This document shows positions 7,696 to 13,173 of a stretch of 13,173 bases of DNA, piece after piece. The translations under genes and the position numbers were made by a program. The notes beneath the pieces are model-generated. The model was not told where the DNA came from, made no database searches, and was given only the letters and a program-made list of their open reading frames with translations. Position 1 is the first letter of the stretch. Each line of letters begins with the position of its first letter. Source of the DNA: Pseudomonadota bacterium (GTDB taxonomy: Bacteria; Pseudomonadota; Gammaproteobacteria; Steroidobacterales; Steroidobacteraceae); the NCBI GenBank assembly GCA_021780395.1, contig JAJXYU010000206.1, positions 1 through 13,173 of the forward strand, given 5' to 3'.

Positions 7696-8190
7696 ATGCG
7701 ACCGCAACGCACGCTGTCCTGGAGATCGAGTGCGGCGCGATGGGCGGTCCCGGCGCTGCTGGGTCTCGTGGTCGCCGGGAGCCGCGGCGCGACGCCGACG
7801 CACGCCCCGGTGATCGCCGCGCCGGGCGTCGCGAATCCCGCGCACATCGCGGCCGGCGGCCGACCACCGCCCGGCCCGGTGGTGCAGAACCCCTACCGCG
7901 GCGAGCCGGCGATCGCACACGCGGGTGCGACGCTGTTCGTGTCGATGCACTGCTCGGACTGTCACGCCGACGCCGCCGCCGGCGCGGTGGGGCCGAACCT
8001 CGGCGACGGCCGCTGGCGATACGGGGCGAGCGACGCGGCGGTGTTCCGATCGATCTATTACGGCCGGCCGCGCGGGATGCCGGCCTTCGGCGGCCTGCTC
8101 GGCGCACAGGGCGTCTGGGTGCTGGTCACCTACCTGCGATCCTTGCCGCCGCCGCCGGACCTCCCGACCGAGCGCTTCACGCAGCATTGA
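7696..8190 (+). CDS. Mono-haem c-type cytochrome, likely partner of the PQQ dehydrogenase
   Basis: This 164-residue exported cytochrome has an N-terminal hydrophobic segment (about 15-28, 'RWAVPALLGLVVAGSRG') serving as signal peptide or membrane anchor. An Ala/Pro/Gly-rich linker follows (about 31-65). The haem-binding motif CSDCH has cysteines 86 and 89 and axial His90. The probable second axial ligand is Met128 in 'RGMPAFGG'. The C-terminal helix 'GVWVLVTYLRSLPPPP' is typical of small class I cytochromes. It begins four bases after the dehydrogenase stop codon, so the two genes are almost certainly one transcript, and the protein is the natural electron acceptor of the dehydrogenase on the way to a terminal oxidase. 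It resembles the cytochromes beside PQQ alcohol dehydrogenases in general, but is not clearly a XoxG or MxaG orthologue. Confidence 0.9.
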   Translation: MRPQRTLSWRSSAARWAVPALLGLVVAGSRGATPTHAPVIAAPGVANPAHIAAGGRPPPGPVVQNPYRGEPAIAHAGATLFVSMHCSDCHADAAAGAVGPNLGDGRWRYGASDAAVFRSIYYGRPRGMPAFGGLLGAQGVWVLVTYLRSLPPPPDLPTERFTQH

Positions 8191-8195
8191 ATGCC

Positions 8196-9860
8196 GTGAC
8201 CACGGCGCGCGCAGCACCAGCCGAGCCGTCGCTGCGCGCGAATCGCCTCGCGATGGTCGTCGCGGCCTCGTCGGCGGGCACGGTGTTCGAGTGGTACGAC
8301 TTCTTCATCTTCGGCTCGCTCGCGGCGATCATCGGCCGGCATTTCTTCGCTGGCGTCGGCGAATCGCAAGGCTACCTGCTCGCCTTGCTCACCTTCGCGG
8401 CAGGCTTTGCGGTACGCCCGATCGGCGCGATCGTGTTCGGCTGGTTCGGCGATCGTACCGGCCGCAAGCGCACGTTCCTCGTGACGATCAGCGTGATGGG
8501 CCTCGCGACCTTCCTGGTCGCGGTACTCCCGGGACGGGCGGCGATCGGCCCGGTCGCGCCGTTCGCGCTGGTCGCGTTGCGGATGCTGCAGGGCTTCGCG
8601 ATCGGCGGCGAGTACGGCGGCGCGGCGATCTATGTCGCCGAGCACACCGTCGCCGCTCGACGGGGCTTGGCGACCAGCTGGATCCAGAGCGCCGCGGGCT
8701 TCGGGCTCGCGCTCGCGCTGGTGGTGATCCTCGTCGTGCGCAGCGCGCTCGGCGAGCGCTCGTTCGACGCCTGGGGCTGGCGCGTGCCGTTCGCGGTCTC
8801 GCTGGTGCTGCTCGCGCTATCGCTGTGGATCCGGCTGAGACTCGAGGAATCGCCGGCGTTTCGCCGCATCGAGGCCGAGGGCACGCTGAGCCGCGCTCCG
8901 CTCGCCGAGTCCTTCCTGCGCTGGCGGAATCTGCGACACGTGATCGTCGTGCTGTTCGCGATCCTCGCCGGGCAGGGCGTCGTCTGGTACACGGCGCAGT
9001 TCTACACCCAGTTCTTCCTCGAGAAGGTGCTCGCGGTGCCCGCGGCGACCGTGAATGGCCTGCTGCTCGTCGCGACCCTCGCGGCGGCGCCGCTGTACCT
9101 CGCGTTCGGCTGGCTCTCGGATCGGATCGGGCGCAAGCCCGTGATGCTGTTCGGGCTCGGACTCGCCGCGGTCGGGTTCATCCCGGGGTTTCACTGGATG
9201 GCGAGCGCGGCGAACCCGGCGCTCGTGCAGGCGAACGAGCGGGCGCCGGTCGTCGTCGTCGCGCCGCCGGCCGAGTGCTCGCTGCAATTCGACCTGATAG
9301 GCACGGGTCACTCGGTCACCGGCTGCGATCTCGCGAAATCGGCGCTCGCGAATCGCGGCATCGAATACACCAACCGCACGGCGCCGCCGGGAGCGCCCAC
9401 GAGGATCCTGATCGGCGGCGTGCCGATCGCGAGTCCCGCGGTCGACGGTGCATCGGGCGCGACGCTCGCGGCCCTGAAGGCGGCATTCGACCGGCGGCTC
9501 GCCACCGCGCTCGCTGAGGCCGGCTATCCACCGGCTGCCGCACGCGCGCGGATCGACCTCGGCAGCACGTTGGCGGCGTTGATGCTGTTCCTGGTCGCGG
9601 CGACCGCGCTGTACGGACCGCAGGCCGCGACGCTCGTCGAACTGTTTCCGGTCCGGATTCGTTACACCGCGTTATCGGTCCCCTATCACATCGGGGTCGG
9701 CTGGTTCGGCGGCTTCCTGCCGGCAACCGCGTTCGCGATCGTGGCCGCGACCGGCAACATCTACGCGGGCCTGTGGTATCCGGTCGGCGTCGCGGCGCTC
9801 GGCTTCGTCGTGACCCTGTGCTTTCTGCCGGAAACCCTGCACCACGAAGCCGCCGACTGA
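8196..9860 (+). CDS. MFS transporter, MHS (metabolite:H+ symporter) type, with large periplasmic insertion
   Basis: This 554-residue inner-membrane carrier has about 12 helices. Hallmarks of the MHS branch are 'GTVFEWYDFFIFG' in TM1, the motif A loop 'GWFGDRTGRKRTF' (82-94), 'RMLQGFAIGGEYGGAAIYVAEH' in TM4-5 and a second-half motif 'GWLSDRIGRKPVM' (305-317). Relatives carry organic acids, shikimate, proline/betaine or similar solutes with protons. It is about 110 residues longer than usual members: residues about 335-455, between TM9 and TM10 and predicted periplasmic, form a soluble insert with Cys361 and Cys377 that could pair. The start is ambiguous. GTG 8196 is chosen, five bases after the cytochrome stop; TTG 8187 is also in frame, while the ATG at 8191 is not. 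The tight spacing after the cytochrome links transport to periplasmic oxidation, but the substrate is not determinable. Confidence 0.88.
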   Translation: MTTARAAPAEPSLRANRLAMVVAASSAGTVFEWYDFFIFGSLAAIIGRHFFAGVGESQGYLLALLTFAAGFAVRPIGAIVFGWFGDRTGRKRTFLVTISVMGLATFLVAVLPGRAAIGPVAPFALVALRMLQGFAIGGEYGGAAIYVAEHTVAARRGLATSWIQSAAGFGLALALVVILVVRSALGERSFDAWGWRVPFAVSLVLLALSLWIRLRLEESPAFRRIEAEGTLSRAPLAESFLRWRNLRHVIVVLFAILAGQGVVWYTAQFYTQFFLEKVLAVPAATVNGLLLVATLAAAPLYLAFGWLSDRIGRKPVMLFGLGLAAVGFIPGFHWMASAANPALVQANERAPVVVVAPPAECSLQFDLIGTGHSVTGCDLAKSALANRGIEYTNRTAPPGAPTRILIGGVPIASPAVDGASGATLAALKAAFDRRLATALAEAGYPPAAARARIDLGSTLAALMLFLVAATALYGPQAATLVELFPVRIRYTALSVPYHIGVGWFGGFLPATAFAIVAATGNIYAGLWYPVGVAALGFVVTLCFLPETLHHEAAD

Positions 9861-9864
9861 CCCG

Positions 9865-9882
9865 CGGCGGCTCACGCCGCCG
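9865..9882. terminator. Short GC hairpin at the convergent gene ends, possible bidirectional terminator
   Basis: CGGCGGC (9865-9871) and GCCGCCG (9876-9882) form a perfect 7-bp stem around the 4-base loop TCAC. The structure begins five bases after the transporter stop and includes the stop codon of the opposing ugd gene. Only 11 bases separate the two stops, so any termination signal has to lie here or inside the genes. There is no T-run on either side, so intrinsic termination is uncertain. Confidence 0.35.
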
Positions 9883-11260
9883 GCAGGTGCCGCCATGCGC
9901 CGCGATTCGAGGCGACGGCCCCCCGCGCGTCCGCGGGCGTGGCCGAGCGCCCGATCCCTTCGTAGACGAAGCCGAGCGCCGCCATCTGGGTCGGATCGTA
10001 GAGATTGCGACCGTCGAATATGACCGGCTCCCGCAGCCGGTCCTTGATCGCCCGGAAGTCGGGGCTGCGGAACTCCTGCCACTCGGTCACGATCGCGAGC
10101 GCATCGGCACCGGCGAGCGCCTGCACCGCGTTCGCGCACAGCGTCAGGTCGTCACGCTCACCGTAGAGACGGTGAGCCTCCGGCATCGCGACCGGATCGT
10201 AGGCCCGCACGCGCGCACCGGCTGTCCACAGGGCCTCGAGCAGGTCGCGACTCGCGGCCTCGCGCATGTCGTCGGTATTCGGCTTGAACGCGAGTCCCCA
10301 GAGCGCGATGGTCTTTCCCGCGAGTTCACCGAAATGCGCTTCGATTTTCTGGAAGAGCCGCTGCTTCTGGCGTTGGTTCACCGCCTCGACCGCGTCCAGG
10401 ATCGCCATCGAGTAGCCGGTATCCGCGGCGGAGCGGATCAGCGCCTTCACGTCCTTCGGGAAGCACGAGCCGCCGTAGCCGGCGCCCGGATAGATGAACG
10501 AGTAGCCGATTCGCGGATCGGAACCGATGCCGTGGCGGACGTGCTCGATGTCCGCCCCGACCCGCTCAGCCAGGTTCGCGAGTTCGTTCATGAAGCTGAT
10601 CTTGGTCGCGAGCATCGCGTTCGCCGCATACTTCGTGAGTTCCGCCGAGCGAACGTCCATCACCAGCATCCGATCGTGGTTGCGGGTGAACGGCTCGTAG
10701 AGTTGACGCATCAACCGCGCCGCGCGCTCGCTGTCGGTGCCGACGACGATCCGATCCGGCTTCATGAAGTCGGCGATCGCGTCGCCTTCCTTGAGGAATT
10801 CCGGGTTCGAGACCGTATCGTGCTCGACCTCGACGCCGCGAGCGCGCAGCGCGGCACGCAAGGACGAACGGACCTTGTCCGCAGTGCCGACCGGCACGGT
10901 CGACTTCGTGATCACGACCTTGTAGTCGTTCATGTACCCGCCGATCGTGCGCGCGACCGCGAGCACGTGACGAAGGTCGGCCGAGCCGTCCTCGTCGGGC
11001 GGCGTCCCGACCGCGATCAACTGGAACAGTCCGTGCGCGACGCCGGCGGCGGCGTCCAGCGTGAACGCCAGACGTCCCGCCGCGACGTTGCGTTCGACGA
11101 CCGCGTCCAGCCCGGGTTCGTGGATCGGAATCTCCGCGCGTTGCAGTCGCTCGATCTTGCGCGCGTCGACGTCGACGCAGAGCACGTCGTTGCCGGCCTC
11201 GGCGAGGCAGGCCGCGGTCACGAGGCCGACGTATCCGGATCCGAAAATCGTTACTTTCAT
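9872..11260 (-). CDS. ugd: UDP-glucose 6-dehydrogenase
   Basis: This 462-residue cytoplasmic enzyme oxidises UDP-glucose to UDP-glucuronate with two NAD+, supplying precursors for acidic polysaccharides and lipid A modification sugars. The N-terminal Rossmann fold begins '[21 protein letters not shown]'. The substrate-lining 'TKSTVPVGT' (118-126), '[12 protein letters not shown]' (151-162), lysine in '[10 protein letters not shown]' (Lys220) and catalytic Cys266 in 'YGGSCFPKD' are all intact. The C-terminal nucleotide domain carries '[16 protein letters not shown]' and '[11 protein letters not shown]'. The start, the complement of 11258-11260, is preceded by AGGA (11267-11270 on the complement) at a good distance, and it overlaps the stop of the upstream phosphatase gene by 4 nt. 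It is the last gene of the minus-strand operon and converges on the MFS gene. The very close GDP-mannose 6-dehydrogenase family is less likely given the overall match to Ugd. Confidence 0.95.
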   Translation of the reverse strand: MKVTIFGSGYVGLVTAACLAEAGNDVLCVDVDARKIERLQRAEIPIHEPGLDAVVERNVAAGRLAFTLDAAAGVAHGLFQLIAVGTPPDEDGSADLRHVLAVARTIGGYMNDYKVVITKSTVPVGTADKVRSSLRAALRARGVEVEHDTVSNPEFLKEGDAIADFMKPDRIVVGTDSERAARLMRQLYEPFTRNHDRMLVMDVRSAELTKYAANAMLATKISFMNELANLAERVGADIEHVRHGIGSDPRIGYSFIYPGAGYGGSCFPKDVKALIRSAADTGYSMAILDAVEAVNQRQKQRLFQKIEAHFGELAGKTIALWGLAFKPNTDDMREAASRDLLEALWTAGARVRAYDPVAMPEAHRLYGERDDLTLCANAVQALAGADALAIVTEWQEFRSPDFRAIKDRLREPVIFDGRNLYDPTQMAALGFVYEGIGRSATPADARGAVASNRGAWRHLPAA

Positions 11261-11874
11261 GGCAGGTCCTGTGGTGAAGTAGCGGGAAGATTCGGCGCGA
11301 GCCCCTCGCTCGCGCTCCATCGGAATTCCTGGGCGATTCCGCCGACGACCGGCACCTCGCGAAACTCGGCGAGCGACCGGCGTTCGGCGAGCAAGCGCGC
11401 GAGACGGATCGGGCCGGCATGCGATACCGCGACGACGTTGCGGACGCACCCCTCGCCGCGCCACGGCGGTGTTCGCAGGAAGTCGCGCAGTCGTCGCTCG
11501 AGGTCGTGCAGGGATTCGCCCCCGGGGAATCGCGCCGCCTGCGGCGTGCGCTTCCACGCGCGCAGCGCCGTCGGCCAGCGCGCGCGGATCTCCTCCTGGG
11601 TGAATCCCTCCCAGTCGCCGAACGAGATCTCGACGAGACGACCGTCGACGAGACGGCGCACGCCGCCGAGCGCCGCCGCGATCACCTCGGCGGTCTCGAG
11701 CGCGCGACGCAGCGGACTCGTGACCACGAGGTCGACCGCGACGCCGCGCAGGGTCTCGGCGATCCGGCGGGCCTCGCGCAATCCGGTCTCGCCGATCGGC
11801 GTGTCGGTGCGCCCCTGGTAGCGGCCCTCGCGGTTCCAGTCGGTCGGGGCATGTCGAACGAACAGCAGGCGCAT
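11257..11874 (-). CDS. Histidine phosphatase family protein (phosphoglycerate mutase-like)
   Basis: This 205-residue protein is from the branch-2 type small phosphatases. The nucleophilic histidine is His8 in '[10 protein letters not shown]'; the usual RHG triad reads RHA, a variant tolerated in several subfamilies. Further active-site residues are Arg56 in '[12 protein letters not shown]', Glu83 in '[10 protein letters not shown]' and His152 in 'VSHAGPIR'. The length fits cofactor-independent phosphatases such as CobC-like (alpha-ribazole phosphatase) and broad-specificity PhoE-like enzymes rather than glycolytic mutase, which is longer. The substrate cannot be inferred from sequence. No cobalamin genes are nearby. 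Its stop overlaps the ugd start (ATGA), so it may act on a phosphorylated sugar or nucleotide intermediate, but that is a guess from position. It starts 24 bases after the stop of the outer-membrane protein gene. Confidence 0.85.
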   Translation of the reverse strand: MRLLFVRHAPTDWNREGRYQGRTDTPIGETGLREARRIAETLRGVAVDLVVTSPLRRALETAEVIAAALGGVRRLVDGRLVEISFGDWEGFTQEEIRARWPTALRAWKRTPQAARFPGGESLHDLERRLRDFLRTPPWRGEGCVRNVVAVSHAGPIRLARLLAERRSLAEFREVPVVGGIAQEFRWSASEGLAPNLPATSPQDLP

Positions 11875-11898
11875 CGCTGAGTCTCGCGCGGTCGGCGC

Positions 11899-12744
11899 TC
11901 AATAGTCGTAGGTGAAACCGACGGTGATGCGCCGACCCGCATGGATCGCCTGGCCGGACACGTCCTTCTCGTACTCGACATAGGGCTTCAGGTGCGGCGT
12001 GAGTCGGAACTTCAGCCGCAGGCCAGGGCGCAGGACGTTGTACGGTTCGCCGGCATCGACGACTGGCAGCGGCTTGGCGCTCATCACGGTGCGGACGTAG
12101 AACACCGACGCACCGATCTCGACGCGTTGCGACAGCCGGTAGCTCGCATCGACGATCGCACGCATCTGCGTCGCCGCACCGTCGACGAACACGCGGGAGC
12201 CGGCGTCGACGGTCGCCCGCCAGCGGCGATCCGCGAAGCCGAACTGCAGATCCGGTTCGATCGCGGTCCGGCCGACGCCGAGTGGCGGATTCGTGCCGGC
12301 CGCGCCCGTCGGCGCGATCACGTTGAGCGCGATCGAACTCGCGAAGCGCGAGCCCTGGTGCAGGCCGAGGTTCAAGCCGACTTCCTGATCCTCGACGCCG
12401 GTCGCCGAATCGACGATGCGCCGCCCGTGCTTGGTACGGATCTTCTGGATCCGGCCCGCGCGCAGGTCGTATTCGATCGACAACCGATCGCCGATGCCCT
12501 GCGTACCGGTCACCCGCAGCATCGTGTATCGCTCGTCGCTCGCCGGCAGTGTCGCGGTGCCGTATTGATCGGTCGGGAAGACGCTGGTCGCGTCGTACTG
12601 GCGCACCGCGGGCTCGATGCTGCCGTCGCCGGCGGCCGGAATCCACGGATCGGCACCGGCGGCGGCCGGCAGGATCAGCACCGCGACAACCCCGGCGCCG
12701 AGGCACGCCCGCCACGGGGAATCCGTCCGCTTCGCGAGGCTCAT
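11899..12744 (-). CDS. Predicted exported outer-membrane beta-barrel protein of unknown function
   Basis: This 281-residue protein begins with a classical signal peptide: basic 'LAKR', a hydrophobic core '[18 protein letters not shown]', and probable cleavage at 'AGA|DP' after residue 31. The mature part has alternating polar and aromatic strands with turn-rich gaps, for example '[13 protein letters not shown]', '[12 protein letters not shown]', '[11 protein letters not shown]', '[20 protein letters not shown]', '[13 protein letters not shown]', '[19 protein letters not shown]'. It ends in a final strand '[10 protein letters not shown]' with a terminal aromatic residue, the usual recognition signal for barrel assembly. 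It resembles MetA-pathway-type porin or transporter-like barrels in style, but I do not recognise a specific family. The ATG overlaps the stop of the upstream ABC exporter gene (ATGA), so the two are likely made together; a role in the outer-membrane step of export is possible but unproven. Confidence 0.75.
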   Translation of the reverse strand: MSLAKRTDSPWRACLGAGVVAVLILPAAAGADPWIPAAGDGSIEPAVRQYDATSVFPTDQYGTATLPASDERYTMLRVTGTQGIGDRLSIEYDLRAGRIQKIRTKHGRRIVDSATGVEDQEVGLNLGLHQGSRFASSIALNVIAPTGAAGTNPPLGVGRTAIEPDLQFGFADRRWRATVDAGSRVFVDGAATQMRAIVDASYRLSQRVEIGASVFYVRTVMSAKPLPVVDAGEPYNVLRPGLRLKFRLTPHLKPYVEYEKDVSGQAIHAGRRITVGFTYDY

Positions 12745-13173
12745 GACGCGGCGACCAGGCGTAGCGGCGCCGGCGCTCCCGGCAGGCCGTTCGCCCGCCA
12801 CGACTCCGCGTACAGCCCGCCGTCGGCGAGGAGCCGCTCGTGCGTGCCGCGCTGGACGATGCGGCCGCGATCGAGCACGAGGATCAGGTCGGCATCGACG
12901 ACGGTCGCGAGTCGATGCGCGATCAACAGCGCGGCGCGATCCTGCGCGAGCCGCCGGAGCGCACGCATCAAGCGCTGTTCCGTGACGCCGTCGACGCTGC
13001 TGCTCGGCTCGTCGAGGATCACGACCGCGGCGTCGCTCAGCATCGCCCGGGCGACCGCGATGCACTGGCGTTGGCCCCCCGAGAGCGTCGAGCCCCGTTC
13101 GCCGACCACCAGATCGTAGCCACCGGGCAGGCTCGAGATCACGTCGTCGACGCCGGCGGCGATCGCCGCCTCG
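12741..13173 (-). CDS. ABC exporter ATP-binding domain, C-terminal part (5' end outside window)
   Basis: About 143 residues are visible, read from the window edge, ending in TGA at complement 12741-12743. They cover the second half of an exporter-type nucleotide-binding domain. It has the '[20 protein letters not shown]' approach typical of MsbA/ABCB-like half transporters, the signature 'LSGGQRQ', Walker B '[10 protein letters not shown]' with catalytic Glu, the D-loop 'SSVD', and the switch histidine in 'LIAHRLATV'. The C-terminus ends '[17 protein letters not shown]', also usual for fused exporters. Small deviations are Cys for the usual Arg after LSGGQRQ, and Ser-Ser in place of the common Thr-Ser/Ala after DEP. 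The membrane domain and Walker A lie outside. The product would pump a lipid, glycan, peptide or drug across the inner membrane; the cargo is unknown. Its stop overlaps the start of the barrel protein gene. Confidence 0.9.
   Translation of the reverse strand, partial: EAAIAAGVDDVISSLPGGYDLVVGERGSTLSGGQRQCIAVARAMLSDAAVVILDEPSSSVDGVTEQRLMRALRRLAQDRAALLIAHRLATVVDADLILVLDRGRIVQRGTHERLLADGGLYAESWRANGLPGAPAPLRLVAAS

Noticed and set aside
9773..11821. Plus-strand open frame of 682 codons across ugd and the phosphatase gene
   Set aside because: No domain is recognisable. It runs antisense through two well-identified genes and starts inside the transporter gene.
11261..12715. Long N-terminal extension of ugd (the open frame continues upstream to 12715)
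   Set aside because: The extension is Arg-rich and shadows the phosphatase and barrel genes. The standard Ugd N-terminus begins at the complement of 11260, with a ribosome binding site.
1..13173. Search for tRNA, rRNA, CRISPR arrays, transposases, attachment sites or riboswitches
   Set aside because: By eye I found none. Nearly all bases are taken by protein genes, the largest gaps are 65 and 56 bases, and no spaced direct repeats or terminal inverted repeats stand out.

Overview
The window is a gene-dense, high-GC stretch of chromosome with third positions heavily G/C, very short gaps and many start/stop overlaps. This style, together with the gene families present, points to a Gram-negative proteobacterium, probably beta or gamma. 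That placement is inferred from family resemblance, not from a phylogenetic marker. I see no tRNA, rRNA, CRISPR array, insertion sequence or integrase, and no obvious break in base composition.

Region 1 (1-5793, + strand) is a histidine-utilisation (hut) cluster. It holds the tail of hutF (formimidoylglutamate deiminase), then a regulatory gap, hutC (GntR/UTRA repressor), hutU (urocanase), hutH (histidine ammonia-lyase), hutG (N-formylglutamate deformylase) and a small alpha/beta hydrolase. HutF plus HutG indicates the five-step route (histidine, urocanate, imidazolonepropionate, formiminoglutamate, formylglutamate, then glutamate plus formate). hutI is not in the window and presumably lies upstream. 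A HutC-type operator (TTGTCTATACAA, 281-292) lies inside a candidate promoter whose predicted start falls almost on the hutC ATG. This suggests autorepression and a nearly leaderless hutC mRNA. From hutU to the hydrolase the genes overlap or nearly touch, so the hydrolase is probably co-expressed with hut genes although it is not a classical hut enzyme.

Region 2 (5794-9860, + strand) looks like a periplasmic oxidation cassette. It contains a type I PQQ-dependent alcohol dehydrogenase carrying the extra Asp typical of lanthanide-dependent enzymes, a one-haem c-type cytochrome 4 bp downstream, and an MHS-type MFS transporter whose predicted periplasmic loop 9-10 carries an insertion of about 120 residues. 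A plausible reading is oxidation of an alcohol in the periplasm, electron transfer to the cytochrome, and uptake of the product or a related acid. The substrate is unknown.

Region 3 (9872-13173, - strand) converges on region 2. In transcription order it has the C-terminal ATPase part of an ABC exporter, a predicted secreted/outer-membrane beta-barrel protein, a histidine-phosphatase-family protein and UDP-glucose 6-dehydrogenase. Overlaps of 4 nt at two junctions and a 24-bp gap at the third suggest one operon, probably concerned with envelope or polysaccharide functions.
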